NCBI GenBank assembly: GCA_017745595.1
Contig: WMBV01000001.1
Span: 248,001 to 312,000, forward strand
Length of the DNA: 64,000 bases
Source of the DNA: Bordetella petrii
Lineage (GTDB): Bacteria > Pseudomonadota > Gammaproteobacteria > Burkholderiales > Burkholderiaceae_B
Reading direction: 5' to 3'
The number at the start of each line of letters is the position of its first letter. The first letter of the stretch is position 1. Below, one piece after another: positions 34,362-44,519 of this stretch. Position numbers and translations under genes: made by a program. Below the pieces are notes generated by a model. It had not been told where the DNA came from and searched no databases. It saw only the letters and a program-made list of their open reading frames with translations.

Positions 34362-34907
34362 CTACACTTTCAGGAAGTGCTCGCGGTAGTACTTCAGTTC
34401 GTCGATGGACTCGTAGATATCGGCCAGTGCCTCGTGCTTGCTTTTTTTGTCGAAGCCCTTGTACACCGCGGGCACCCAGCGGCGCGCCAGTTCTTTCAGG
34501 GTGCTGACGTCGAGGTTGCGGTAATGAAAGAAGCGTTCCAGGTTGGGCATGTAGGCATACATGAACCGGCGGTCCTGGCTGATGGTATTGCCGCACAGGG
34601 GCGATTTGCCCGCCGGCACGTGCTGCGCCAGGAAATCGAGCAAGGTCTGCTCGGCCTGCGCTTCGGTCAGAGTGGACGCGCGCACTTTGTCGATCAGGCC
34701 GCTTTTGCCGTGGGTGGACTTGTTCCAGTTGTCCATGGCGTCGAGCAGGCTGTCGGGCTGGTGCACGACCAGCACGGGGCCTTCGGCCACGACGCTCAGG
34801 TCGGGCTCGGTGACTACCACCGCCACTTCGATGATGCGTTCCTTGGTGGGATCGAGGCCCGTCATTTCCATGTCGAGCCAGACCAGGCGATTTTCGTTCG
34901 CAGCCAT
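34362..34907 (-). CDS. orn: Oligoribonuclease
   Basis: A 181-residue DEDDh 3'-5' exonuclease that degrades 2-5 nt RNAs, including pGp[11 protein letters not shown] supplies the first acidic residues and [17 protein letters not shown] the terminal His/Asp pair; [20 protein letters not shown] is typical of Orn. ATG 34907 gives the normal length (about 181). It is divergent from the M48 protease (GTG 34956) across 48 nt. Confidence 0.96.
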   Translation of the reverse strand: MAANENRLVWLDMEMTGLDPTKERIIEVAVVVTEPDLSVVAEGPVLVVHQPDSLLDAMDNWNKSTHGKSGLIDKVRASTLTEAQAEQTLLDFLAQHVPAGKSPLCGNTISQDRRFMYAYMPNLERFFHYRNLDVSTLKELARRWVPAVYKGFDKKSKHEALADIYESIDELKYYREHFLKV

Positions 34908-34955
34908 ATAATTTGCCTTTAAAACACTACATTTTCTCATACGCTTCCCCTATCC

Positions 34956-36215
34956 GTGCCGCTGACTTATCTGACCCTGCTTTTTGTTTCGTTCCTGTTG
35001 GCCGACATTTGCGTGCGCCTGTGGCTGGCCACGCGGCAGATCCGCCACGTGGCCAGCCACCGCGACCAGGTGCCGCCAGAGTTCGCGCCGCGCATCGGCC
35101 TGGCCAGCCACCAGCGCGCGGCCGATTACACCGTGGCGCGGGTTCGGCTGGGCATGCTTGAACGGGTCTACGACGCGGTGCTGTTGGTGGCGCTGACGCT
35201 GCTGGGCGGGCTGCAGGCCATCGACCTGCTGGTGGCGCAGGTCACCTCGAACGACCTGCTGCGGCAATTGCTGCTGCTGGGCAGCGTGGCGCTGCTGCTG
35301 GGCCTGCTGGGGCTGCCGTTCACCCTGTGGCGGCAATTCCGGCTGGAAGCGCGCTTTGGCTTCAACCGCATGACCCCCGGCCTGTTCGCCGCCGACCTGG
35401 CCAAGGGCATCCTGGTCGCGCTGGTGCTGGGGGCGCCGCTGGCGGCCGCCATCCTGTGGCTGATGGCCGAGGCCGGCAACCTGTGGTGGGTGTGGGCCTG
35501 GGGCCTCTGGACGGCCTTCAACCTGCTGCTGCTGTTCATCTACCCCAGCTTCATCGCGCCGCTGTTCAATAAATTCACGCCGCTGTCCGATCCCGAGCTG
35601 GCCAGCCGCATCAAACAACTGGCGCAGCGCTGCGGCTTCGCCCTGAACGGCTTGTTCGTCATGGACGGCTCGCGCCGCTCGGCCCACGGCAACGCGTACT
35701 TCACCGGTTTCGGCAAATCGCGCCGCATCGTGTTCTTCGACACCTTGCTGGCGCGCCTGAACTCCGATGAAATCGAGGCCGTGCTGGCGCACGAACTGGG
35801 CCACTTCGCCAAGCGCCACATCATCAAGCGCATCGCGCTCAGCTTCGGCGCCGCCCTGCTGTTCTTCGCGCTGCTGGGGTGGCTGGCCCGGCAGCCGTGG
35901 TTCTACGAAAGCCTGGGCGTCTTGCCGCGCCTGGACGGCCACAACGACGCCATGGCGCTGTTGCTGTTTTTCCTGGTGATCCCGGTGTTCACCTTCATGC
36001 TGACCCCGGTGGCCAGCTGGTATTCGCGCCGCGACGAATTCGAAGCCGACCGCTACGCCGCCACCCAAAGCTCGGCCGGCAAGCTGGTGTCGGCGCTGGT
36101 CAAACTGTACGATGACAACGCCGCCACCCTGACCCCCGACCCCGTGCATTCCGCCTTCTACGACAGCCACCCTCCCGCCGCCGTGCGCATCCGCCACCTG
36201 ACGCAGGGCACATGA
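34956..36215 (+). CDS. M48-family membrane metalloprotease (Ste24 endopeptidase-like)
   Basis: A 419-residue integral membrane protease with several hydrophobic helices, the zinc motif HELGHFAKRH near residue 275 and the distal EFEADRYA Glu near residue 360. This is the Ste24/CAAX-protease I arrangement; bacterial members are thought to serve membrane-protein quality control. The start is a GTG at 34956, read from the family-like start PLTYLTLLFVSFLLADI. Its stop overlaps rsgA (ATGA at 36212-36215). Confidence 0.9.
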   Translation: MPLTYLTLLFVSFLLADICVRLWLATRQIRHVASHRDQVPPEFAPRIGLASHQRAADYTVARVRLGMLERVYDAVLLVALTLLGGLQAIDLLVAQVTSNDLLRQLLLLGSVALLLGLLGLPFTLWRQFRLEARFGFNRMTPGLFAADLAKGILVALVLGAPLAAAILWLMAEAGNLWWVWAWGLWTAFNLLLLFIYPSFIAPLFNKFTPLSDPELASRIKQLAQRCGFALNGLFVMDGSRRSAHGNAYFTGFGKSRRIVFFDTLLARLNSDEIEAVLAHELGHFAKRHIIKRIALSFGAALLFFALLGWLARQPWFYESLGVLPRLDGHNDAMALLLFFLVIPVFTFMLTPVASWYSRRDEFEADRYAATQSSAGKLVSALVKLYDDNAATLTPDPVHSAFYDSHPPAAVRIRHLTQGT

Positions 36216-37183
36216 GCCCGCCGGCCCGCCCCAAGGGCGAACACCAGGACGCGGAACGCGAAGGCGCGCCTGCAAACCCCGCCGGCGCGCCCCTGGAAGG
36301 CCGCATCATCGCGGCCCATGGCCGCCACTATGTGGTGGAATTTCCCGATGGGTCGATACGCCATTGCTTTCCCCGCGGCAAGAAAGCCGGCGCCACCGTG
36401 GGCGACCGGGTGCGCGTGGCGCCCCAGGGCCGCGACGAGGGCGCCATCGACACCATCCTGCCACGCGCCAACCTGCTGTTCCGCTCCGACGAAACCCGCG
36501 CCAAGCAATTCGCCGCCAACGTCGACCAGTTGCTGATCGTGGTGGCGGTCGAGCCCACGTTTTCCGACGACCTGGCCGGGCGCGCGCTGGCTGGCGCCTG
36601 GAGCGCCGGCATCGAGCCCGTGGTCATTCTGAACAAGGTCGACCTGGCCGCCGGCCTGGAAGACGCCCGCGCGCGGCTGGCCTCGGTGCAAGCCCTGGGG
36701 GTGCCGGTCATCGAAGTCAGCGCCCACGACGCCGCGGCCGTGCGGGCCCGGTTGGCCCCGCGGCTGGCCGGGCGCACCACCCTGTTGCTGGGACAAAGCG
36801 GCATGGGCAAATCCACCCTGCTCAATGCCCTGGTGCCCGACGCCGACGCGGCCACGCGCGAGCATTCCACCGCGCTCGACATGGGCCGCCACACCACCAC
36901 CAGCACCCGGCTGTACCACCTGCCGGCGCCCGGCGGCGACCTGATCGACTCACCGGGATTCCAGGCCTTCGGCCTGCAACACCTGTCGGGCGAGGACATC
37001 CTGCGCGGCTTTCCGGAATTCACCCCGCATATCGAGCACTGCCGCTTCTACAACTGCACGCACCGCCACGAACCCGGCTGCGGCGTAGTGGCGGCGCTGC
37101 AGGCCGGCTCCATCGACGCGGGCCGGTACGCCCTGTACCGGCGCATCCTGGAAGAAAGCGAAGCCGCGCAGCAACGCTATTAA
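36212..37183 (+). CDS. rsgA: Ribosome small-subunit-dependent GTPase RsgA
   Basis: A 323-residue circularly permuted GTPase that matures the 30S subunit. An N-terminal OB domain precedes G4 (LNKVDLA), which comes before G1 (LGQSGMGKST) and G3 (DSPGF); a zinc site (HCRFYNCTHRHEPGC) is at the C-terminus. The start is fixed by overlap with the M48 gene. The proline/acid-rich N-terminal 25 residues are probably disordered. It ends before a REP pair facing nudL. Confidence 0.95.
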   Translation: MSPPARPKGEHQDAEREGAPANPAGAPLEGRIIAAHGRHYVVEFPDGSIRHCFPRGKKAGATVGDRVRVAPQGRDEGAIDTILPRANLLFRSDETRAKQFAANVDQLLIVVAVEPTFSDDLAGRALAGAWSAGIEPVVILNKVDLAAGLEDARARLASVQALGVPVIEVSAHDAAAVRARLAPRLAGRTTLLLGQSGMGKSTLLNALVPDADAATREHSTALDMGRHTTTSTRLYHLPAPGGDLIDSPGFQAFGLQHLSGEDILRGFPEFTPHIEHCRFYNCTHRHEPGCGVVAALQAGSIDAGRYALYRRILEESEAAQQRY

Positions 37184-37257
37184 GAGCCGCTGCAGGCCGG
37201 ACGGGCCAGATGCAGCCCAGGTGCCCGACTGCCCAGGTGTCTGACTCAAAGGCCCGA

Positions 37258-37347
37258 GGTGTCTGACTCCCGCAGGGTGTCGGACACCGATGGGTACGAA
37301 AGGTATCGCGTGCTCCGGTGTCCGACACCCTGCGGGAGTCAGACACC
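37258..37347. repeat. REP-like palindrome pair (locus 4)
   Basis: Two 31-nt hairpins in inverted order (37258-37288 and 37317-37347) flank a 28-nt core. A partial arm copy lies just upstream (AGGTGTCTGACTC at 37235-37247). It is located between convergent rsgA and the CoA pyrophosphatase gene. Confidence 0.88.
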
Positions 37348-37373
37348 TGACGAGCACCCGATGCCCGCGAGCC

Positions 37374-38105
37374 TCAGCCCTGGCCGTGGGCCAGCCGCTC
37401 GCGCACCAGATGGTACAGGTTGCGCAGCATGCCCGCCGTGGCGCCCCAGATGAAGTGCCCCTGCCACGGCATGGCGTAATACTGCCGCTCGCGCCCGTCG
37501 GGCAACGGAGCCCGGTACAGCCGGTGATTGGCCGGGTCCATCAGGAAAGCCAGCGGCACCTCGAAAACCTCGGCTACCTCGAAGGAATCGGGGGCCAGGG
37601 TAAATCCGGGCCGCACCAGCGACACCACCGGAGTGATCGAAAACCCGGTCGAGGTCAGATACACCGGCATGCTGCCCAGCACGTCCACATATTCGTTGCC
37701 CAGCCCCGTTTCTTCTTCGGCCTCGCGCAGCGCGGCGGCCACGGGAGTGGCGTCGAACGTTTCCAGGCGCCCGCCCGGAAAACTGATTTGCCCGGCATGG
37801 TCGTGCAGGTGCGCGGCGCGCTGCGTCAGCATGACGCGCACGCCGCTGGGATGCGCCACCAGCGGGATCAGCACGGCGGCCAGCACCGGCGCGCCTTCGC
37901 GGCCGGGATGACGGTATTCAGTGGAACCCAGCGGATCTTGCGGCCAGGGCCCCGGGCGGCTGAACGCGCCACGCAGCAAATCGGGAACGAGCCGGTCGGG
38001 CGAAACGGGGGCCAGGTCGGTATTGGCCGGCTGCCAGACCTGTGCGGCGGGATCGAATGGCGGCGAAACGCGAGGCCGGCGGGGTCGGGACGTAGGATCA
38101 GGCAT
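37374..38105 (-). CDS. nudL: Nudix CoA pyrophosphatase (NudL family)
   Basis: A 243-residue Nudix hydrolase likely to cleave CoA derivatives to acyl-phosphopantetheine and 3',5'-ADP. The Nudix box is FPGGRLETFDATPVAAALRE ending EAEEETGL, with the preceding QISFPGGR of the CoA-type subgroup. It begins 16 nt past the rplS terminator hairpin, on the same strand, and so may depend on read-through or its own promoter. Confidence 0.87.
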   Translation of the reverse strand: MPDPTSRPRRPRVSPPFDPAAQVWQPANTDLAPVSPDRLVPDLLRGAFSRPGPWPQDPLGSTEYRHPGREGAPVLAAVLIPLVAHPSGVRVMLTQRAAHLHDHAGQISFPGGRLETFDATPVAAALREAEEETGLGNEYVDVLGSMPVYLTSTGFSITPVVSLVRPGFTLAPDSFEVAEVFEVPLAFLMDPANHRLYRAPLPDGRERQYYAMPWQGHFIWGATAGMLRNLYHLVRERLAHGQG

Positions 38106-38121
38106 ACCTGCTGCGGAAATG

Positions 38122-38149
38122 AAAAAGGCACCTTTGCAGGTGCCTTTTT
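38122..38149 (-). terminator. Intrinsic terminator after rplS
   Basis: GGCACCT (38127-38133) and AGGTGCC (38138-38144) pair across TTGC. On the minus strand the stem is followed by a T-run (38126-38122); it has T's on the plus side too, so it can also work in reverse. It lies 61 nt beyond the rplS stop. Confidence 0.85.
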
Positions 38150-38210
38150 AACCCGGAATGCGGACAAGCGCGGTAATGTCCGGCCATGGCCGGTACCGCG
38201 CCCGGGATCA

Positions 38211-38591
38211 TCAAGCCTTTTTGGGCTGCTTGAGGACCAGCTTTTCCTTGATGCGCGCCGACTTGCCCGAACGGCTGCGCAGGTAGTACAGCTTGGCGCG
38301 GCGCACGTCGCCGCGGCGCTTGACTTCGATGCCGGCGATTTGCGGCGAGTACAGCTGGAACGTACGTTCGACGGCTTCGCCCGACGAAATCTTGCGGACG
38401 ATGAACGACGAGTTCAGGCCGCGGTTACGCTTGGCGATGACGACGCCTTCGTAGGCCTGCACGCGCTTGCGGGTACCTTCGACGACATTGACGCTGACCA
38501 CCACCGTGTCGCCAGGGGCGAATTCGGGCATGGTTTTGTCGCCGGTCAGGCGCTTGATTTCTTCCTGTTCCAGGATAGCGATGAGGTTCAT
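38211..38591 (-). CDS. rplS: 50S ribosomal protein L19
   Basis: A 126-residue L19, located at the 30S-50S interface. The family opening [14 protein letters not shown] and the conserved [38 protein letters not shown] and [14 protein letters not shown] are all present. ATG 38591 is the standard start. Unlike the common rpsP-rimM-trmD-rplS order, trmD is not next to it here; the upstream spacer contains a REP element and then an oppositely oriented exporter gene. Confidence 0.97.
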   Translation of the reverse strand: MNLIAILEQEEIKRLTGDKTMPEFAPGDTVVVSVNVVEGTRKRVQAYEGVVIAKRNRGLNSSFIVRKISSGEAVERTFQLYSPQIAGIEVKRRGDVRRAKLYYLRSRSGKSARIKEKLVLKQPKKA

Positions 38592-38931
38592 GTGAACTCC
38601 GAGACCATCGTACCTTGCGGTGTTTTTACGCTGCGGGCCGGCGAAACCGGCCACTTTGCTGTGCGCGAGGCAGAGGATGAGGTTAGGTAAACCCGGTATT
38701 CTACATCAAAAAAACCTTTGCCCAGGTGTCTGACTCCCGCAGGGTGTCAGACACCGAAGCCAGCAAAGGCAGCCTCCTGCTCACTCAAGCGCGGTCAGGC
38801 ATCCTGTCGGGAGCCTGACCCCTGCCACCGCAGCCGGCCCCCTTCGGGCAGCGAATAAGAGTACGCTTTAGGGTTTTTGCGCCTACGTTGTCACAAACTC
38901 GCCATTTTCACCCCGCGCAGCGCTTCCCTTC
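38592..38931. other. 340-bp spacer between rplS and the EamA gene
   Basis: It holds no convincing gene. On the minus strand TAGAAT (38703-38698) behind a T-rich stretch could be the -10 of the rplS promoter. The middle is taken by REP-like copies (separate entry). The last 60 nt upstream of 38932 are AT-moderate and should hold the EamA leader; no clear sigma-70 promoter was identified there. Confidence 0.5.
38725..38820. repeat. REP-like palindromes (locus 5)
   Basis: One perfect 31-nt hairpin (38725-38755) and a shorter diverged inverted relative (38793-38820, GGTCAGGC arm with ATCCTGTCGGGA centre) about 37 nt away. It is the only locus in the window that lies between divergent genes, so the element cannot be a terminator for either neighbour. 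Confidence 0.8.
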
Positions 38932-39804
38932 ATGTCTCTTGCGTCCCTGATATTAGTCATTCTGGCGGCAATGGCGCACGCCACCTGGAACCTGCTGGCC
39001 AAACGGGCCGCGATGGTCGGACCGGTGTTCGTTTTTGCCTATGGCCTGTGCGCGGTCCTGGTGTATGCCCCGTGGGTCACCTGGATCCTGCTGCACGAGG
39101 GCATGGCCTGGACCTGGCCGGTGGTGCTGTGCATTCTGGCCTCGAGCGCCCTGCACCTGGGCTACAGCCTGTGCCTGCAGCGCGGCTACCAGGTGGCGGA
39201 TTTATCGGTGGTGTACCCCATTGCGCGAGGGACCGGGCCCTTGCTGTCGACCACCGGGGCCTTCTTGCTGCTGGGCGAGCCGGCAACGGCCACCGGCATC
39301 GGCGGCATGCTGTGCGTCGTGGGCGGAGTGCTGCTGATCGCCACGCAAGGGCGCCTGTCGTTGTTCCGCCAGCCCCAGGCGTGGGTGGGCGTGCGTTGGG
39401 GCGGGGTCATCGGCCTGTTCATTGCCGCCTACACCGTGGTGGACGCCTATGGCGTCAAGGTGCTGCTCATTATGCCGGTGTTGTTCGACTGGTTTACCTG
39501 CCTGGCCCGCACCGTGATGATGGGGCCGCATATCATGCGGCGGCGCGCCGAAAACTGGCAGGCCATGCGCGGCCATTGGCACCTGGCCCTGGCCGTGGGG
39601 GTGTTGTCGCCGCTGGGCTACATCTTGGTGCTGTATGCCCTGCGCAACGGCGCGCCCCTGAGCCTGGTGGCCCCTGCGCGGGAAATGTCGATGATGCTGG
39701 GCACGCTGGCAGGCATGTTCCTGCTGCGCGAGAAAGTGGGTATCGGCCGGCTGGCCGGCTGCGCGGCGATTCTGGTGGGCGTGGTGCTGCTGGGATCGAG
39801 TTAG
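38932..39804 (+). CDS. EamA-family (DMT superfamily) transporter
   Basis: A 290-residue inner-membrane protein with ten predicted helices in two EamA repeats (first repeat opening ASLILVILAAMAHATWNLLA). Members export amino acids or metabolites, but the substrate cannot be inferred. It stands alone: a REP-bearing spacer upstream and a convergent small gene downstream (39839). Confidence 0.88.
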   Translation: MSLASLILVILAAMAHATWNLLAKRAAMVGPVFVFAYGLCAVLVYAPWVTWILLHEGMAWTWPVVLCILASSALHLGYSLCLQRGYQVADLSVVYPIARGTGPLLSTTGAFLLLGEPATATGIGGMLCVVGGVLLIATQGRLSLFRQPQAWVGVRWGGVIGLFIAAYTVVDAYGVKVLLIMPVLFDWFTCLARTVMMGPHIMRRRAENWQAMRGHWHLALAVGVLSPLGYILVLYALRNGAPLSLVAPAREMSMMLGTLAGMFLLREKVGIGRLAGCAAILVGVVLLGSS

Positions 39805-39838
39805 GGTTCCGTGCTCGTGCCCGCGGCCACCCCGGCCC

Positions 39839-40252
39839 TTAGAACCCCGCCGCGGCGCCCAGCCACATCAGGCCGGGAATCAGTGCGCCCCACATGGCCA
39901 CCAGCAGGACATCGACCACCATCTGGCGGACCGTGACGCCCTGCCGGGCGGCATGCGCCACCGAGCCCAGCGATTGGCTGTGCGCGGCCTGGCCGGCGAC
40001 GGCCCGAGGGGTGGCGGTACCGGTGCCGGTACCTGGCACGGCGGGCACCACCGGAGCCGGCGGAACCGGGCGTTGTGCCTGCGGCACGGCCGCCGGGCTG
40101 GGGCCGCGCGACAGACCCGTGGAAAAAGGCCACCTGGCGGGCTGGCGCAACACGCCGCCGGCCGCCTGGGCCAGCATGCGCGGCAACCACGCCGGCAGGC
40201 GCGAGGGCGCCAGCGAGGCAACGGAATCGGGGGCAAGCGTAGCGGTGGTCAT
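39839..40252 (-). CDS. Hypothetical Pro/Ala-rich protein with C-terminal TM helix
   Basis: A 137-residue protein I do not recognise. Residues 1-90 are rich in Pro, Ala, Arg and Gln and look unstructured; residues 104-136 (VTVRQMVVDVLLVAMWGALI and onward) form one hydrophobic helix. It lies 13 nt after the radical SAM stop, on the same strand, so it may be co-transcribed with that SOS-box gene. No function is claimed. Confidence 0.5.
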   Translation of the reverse strand: MTTATLAPDSVASLAPSRLPAWLPRMLAQAAGGVLRQPARWPFSTGLSRGPSPAAVPQAQRPVPPAPVVPAVPGTGTGTATPRAVAGQAAHSQSLGSVAHAARQGVTVRQMVVDVLLVAMWGALIPGLMWLGAAAGF

Positions 40253-40265
40253 GGAGAGGCTCCGT

Positions 40266-41555
40266 TCAAAATAGCGATAACTGCGACACGGCTTGCCGCG
40301 ACAGCGACGAACCGGAAGACCGGCCGCCCCGCCGGGCGGCCGGGGCCGCCGCGGGCGATGTGGGCAACACGGGCGCCTGGAACAAATGGGTGGCCAGCTG
40401 CGGCCGGGTGATATTCAGGCCCAGCTTGCGCACCGCCAGGCGGAAGCGCTGGCGCAGCAGGTCGGCCCACAGGCCGGTGCCCCGCATGCGGGTGCCGAAA
40501 TTGGGATCGTTGCGCCGGCCGTTGCGCAGGTCTTCGATGCGGTGCAGGACGCGCTGGGCGCGGTCGGGGTAATGGGCTTGCAGCCATTCTTCGAAGACGG
40601 CCCTCACTTCCCAAGGCAGGCGCAGCACCGTATAGCTGGCATAGCAGGCGCCCGCCTGGCGGGCTTCCTGGAGAATGTGTTCCAGGGATTCGTCGTTGAT
40701 GAACGGAATGACGGGCGCCACCAGCACGCCCACCGGCACGCCGGCGTTGGCCAGGGTGCGCACGGCCTGGATGCGGCGCCAGGGGGCCGAGGCGCGCGGT
40801 TCGAGCGTGCGGGCCATGTCGGTGTCGAGCGTGGTGATGCTGACGTACACCGTGACCAGGCGCCGTTCGGCCAGGGCCTGGAGCAGGTCGAGGTCGCGCT
40901 CGACCAGGGCGTTCTTGGTGACCAGCGTGGCGGGGTGGCCGGTTTGCAGCAGCAGCTCGAGCACGCCGCGAGTCAGTTGCCATTGGCGCTCGATGGGCTG
41001 GTAGACGTCGGTGGCCGACCCGATGTTGATGGGCGACACCCGGTACCCCGGCCGGGCCAGTTCGGCCCGCAGCACATCGACCGCGTTGGCCTTGGCAATG
41101 AGGCGGGTTTCGAAATCGAGGCCGGGCGAATAGCCCAGGTAGGCATGCGTGGGCCGCGCGTAGCAGTAGACGCAGCCGTGTTCGCAGCCCCGGTACGGGT
41201 TGACCGCCACGTCGAAGGGGATGTCGGGCGAATCGTTGCGCGACAGCAGCTTGCGGGCCTGCTCGGGCTTGACGCTGGTTTTCAGCGGCGGCTCGGCCGC
41301 GATGGGAATGTAACGGGCGGAGGACTCGGCGACGGTGCCGTGGGGAGCGTCGGACGTGGCGGGCTCGGCCCAATCGGCGCTGCCTAGGGTGTCGGCCGGC
41401 AGGTGGGTGGCGGCCCAGCCATCGTCGGCGGGCGCGCGGTCGGTTTGCTGGAAACGGTGCCGAACATTAGTAACCGCTCCCCGGCCGCGCAAGGCGGCGG
41501 GGGCGGCAGCCGGGGACCCAGAACCGGCGGAAAAAGCGTGATCGGTGCGTTCCAT
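40266..41555 (-). CDS. Radical SAM protein, PA0069 family (SplB-related)
   Basis: A 429-residue radical SAM protein with the cluster motif C-x3-C-x2-C in GCEHGCVYCYARP (about residue 120). RGRGAVTN near the N-terminus is typical of the family. By general knowledge the Pseudomonas gene PA0069 belongs to the LexA/SOS regulon, and a near-consensus SOS box precedes this gene too. Related spore photoproduct lyase repairs DNA, so a repair role is suspected but unproven. ATG 41555 is chosen because an upstream Met (41570) lies within the SOS box. Confidence 0.87.
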   Translation of the reverse strand: MERTDHAFSAGSGSPAAAPAALRGRGAVTNVRHRFQQTDRAPADDGWAATHLPADTLGSADWAEPATSDAPHGTVAESSARYIPIAAEPPLKTSVKPEQARKLLSRNDSPDIPFDVAVNPYRGCEHGCVYCYARPTHAYLGYSPGLDFETRLIAKANAVDVLRAELARPGYRVSPINIGSATDVYQPIERQWQLTRGVLELLLQTGHPATLVTKNALVERDLDLLQALAERRLVTVYVSITTLDTDMARTLEPRASAPWRRIQAVRTLANAGVPVGVLVAPVIPFINDESLEHILQEARQAGACYASYTVLRLPWEVRAVFEEWLQAHYPDRAQRVLHRIEDLRNGRRNDPNFGTRMRGTGLWADLLRQRFRLAVRKLGLNITRPQLATHLFQAPVLPTSPAAAPAARRGGRSSGSSLSRQAVSQLSLF

Positions 41556-41560
41556 GAAAG

Positions 41561-41580
41561 TACTGTACAAAAAACCAGTA
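41561..41580 (-). promoter_or_regulatory. LexA (SOS) box upstream of the radical SAM gene
   Basis: TACTG (41561-41565), ten bases, then CAGTA (41576-41580) form the palindromic frame of the proteobacterial SOS box; the core CTGT-N8-ACAG has one mismatch. It lies 5 bp before the ATG at 41555, so it would overlap the transcription start of a nearly leaderless mRNA. No Shine-Dalgarno is evident. Confidence 0.75.
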
Positions 41581-41765
41581 CTTTCAGCAAGCCCCTTGTG
41601 CCCTGAACAGGCGACGTCCCACTTTACCGCAAGACGCGCCGGCCGTCTGAAGAATTCATTTCGCCACTTGGAAAACGGCCGTAAACCCGCGTCGTTATTG
41701 AGTTTTGCCGAAAAACAACAGGGCTCGGCCGCCCGGCCGCCAGCCGCGCTCGCGGGATGCGCGCG

Positions 41766-42532
41766 TCAGGCGGAAACCGACGGCGCCCGCTCGACCGCCA
41801 CAGCAATGACGCGGTTGCCGGCATGCAGGCCGCATTCCTTGGAATCCGACGATTCCCACCACCAGCGCCCGGCCCGCACGTCTTCGCCGGGGCGCACGGC
41901 ACGCGTACACGGTTCGCAGCCGATCGACGGATAGCCCTGGTCGTGCAGCGGGTTGTACGGGATGTCCAATGCGCGGATCACGTGCCACACGTCGTCCTCG
42001 CTCCAGGATGCCAGCGGGTTGTACTTGTACAGGCCGAACACCGCGTCTTGCTCGGCCTCGGGCAGCTCGCCGCGGGTCGCGGCCTGCCCGCGGCGCTGCC
42101 CGGTGATCCACGCGCCGCGCCCGGCCAGCGCACGCTTCAGGGGCTCGACTTTGCGGATCTGGCAGCAGGCCTTGCGCAATTCCACGCTTTCATAAAACGC
42201 ATAGGCGCCGTGCGCCTGCACATGAGCCTGCACGGCCGCGGCGTCCGGGCGGTACACGGTAATGCCGCGGCCGTAGCGGGCCTGCACCGCGTCCAGCATG
42301 CCCAGCGTTTCGGCGTGCAGGCGTCCCGTATCCAGCGTGAACACTTCCAGGTCGATTCCGCCGTCATAGATGGCATGGGTCAGCAGCATGTCTTCGGCCG
42401 CCAGCGACGAGGCCAGCGCGGCATCGGGATACTGCCGGGCGATGTCGCGCAGGCGTGCCTGCAGCGCGTGCCAGCGGGCCGCGACGGCGGGTGCCAGGAC
42501 GGTGGCGGGATTCAGGGCGGTAGCGGAATGCG

Positions 42533-42536
<4 letters not shown>
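41766..42536 (-). CDS. cysH: Assimilatory adenylyl-/phosphoadenylylsulfate reductase
   Basis: A 256-residue PP-loop reductase that makes sulfite from APS (or PAPS). The paired-cysteine motifs KACCQIRK and CEPCTR ... ECGLH bind a 4Fe-4S cluster, which marks the APS-using type rather than the cluster-free E. coli PAPS type. The C-terminal catalytic Cys of ECGLH is present. Its ATG overlaps the cysA stop (42533-42536), an unusual coupling of reduction to uptake. cysDNIJ are not in the window. Confidence 0.94.
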
Positions 42537-43597
<1,061 letters not shown>

Positions 43598-43610
43598 GCA
43601 GACCACTCCT

Positions 43611-44519
43611 TCATGCGGCCGCCGGCCGGGCCAGCCCGGGCGCGGCGGCCGGCTCGGGCGGCACGGCGGCGGCCAGCGGGCGGGCGCCGCGCCATTCGAC
43701 CAGGTTCTTGACCACCAGCGTCACCAGCGCCAGCAAGGCCAGCAACGACGCCACCGCGAAGGCGGCCGAAAACTGGTATTCGTTGTAAAGAATCTCGACG
43801 TGCAGCGTCATGGTGTTGGTCAGCCCGCGCACGTGCCCCGACACCACCGACACCGCGCCGAACTCGCCCATGGCGCGGGCATTGCACAGAATGGCGCCAT
43901 ACAGCAGGCCCCACTTGATATTGGGCAGCGTGACGCGCCAGAAAATCTGCCAGCCGCTGGCCCCGAGCGTCAGCGCGGCCTGCTCTTCTTCGCTGCCCTG
44001 TGCCTGCATCAGCGGAATCAGCTCGCGCGCGATGAACGGGAAGGTGACGAACAGCGTGGCCAGCACCACGCCCGGCACGGCATAGACGATCTTCAGGTCG
44101 TGATCCTGCAGCCACGGGCCCAGCCAGCCCTGCGAGCCGAACAGCAGCACGAACACCAGGCCCGCCACCACGGGCGATACCGAGAACGGCAGGTCGATCA
44201 AGGTGATCAGAAACTGCTTGCCGCGGAACTGGAACTTGGCGATGGCCCACGCGGCCGCCACGCCGAACACAAGGTTCAACGGCAGCGCGACCGCGGCCAC
44301 CCACAGCGTCAGCTTGATCGCGTCCCAGGCATCGGGCTCGGTGATGGCGGCCAGGTATAGTTCCCAGCCCTTCTTGAAGGCTTCGGCAAATACCGCCACC
44401 AGCGGCGCCAGCAGGAACAACGCCAGAAAGCCCAGCGCCAGCGCCAGCAACAGGCCGCGCACCCAGCGCGCTTCGGTCAGGTGATCGGGCCGGGCGTCAG
44501 CCGCCGCGCCCGCGCTCAT
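43611..44519 (-). CDS. cysW: Sulfate ABC transporter permease CysW
   Basis: A 302-residue inner-membrane permease with about six helices and an EAA-type loop ([22 protein letters not shown]). It forms the channel with CysT. Its start ATG overlaps the cysT stop (44516-44519). The C-terminal tail is Ala/Pro-rich ([19 protein letters not shown]), a probably disordered addition not seen in typical CysW. Confidence 0.94.
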   Translation of the reverse strand: MSAGAAADARPDHLTEARWVRGLLLALALGFLALFLLAPLVAVFAEAFKKGWELYLAAITEPDAWDAIKLTLWVAAVALPLNLVFGVAAAWAIAKFQFRGKQFLITLIDLPFSVSPVVAGLVFVLLFGSQGWLGPWLQDHDLKIVYAVPGVVLATLFVTFPFIARELIPLMQAQGSEEEQAALTLGASGWQIFWRVTLPNIKWGLLYGAILCNARAMGEFGAVSVVSGHVRGLTNTMTLHVEILYNEYQFSAAFAVASLLALLALVTLVVKNLVEWRGARPLAAAVPPEPAAAPGLARPAAA

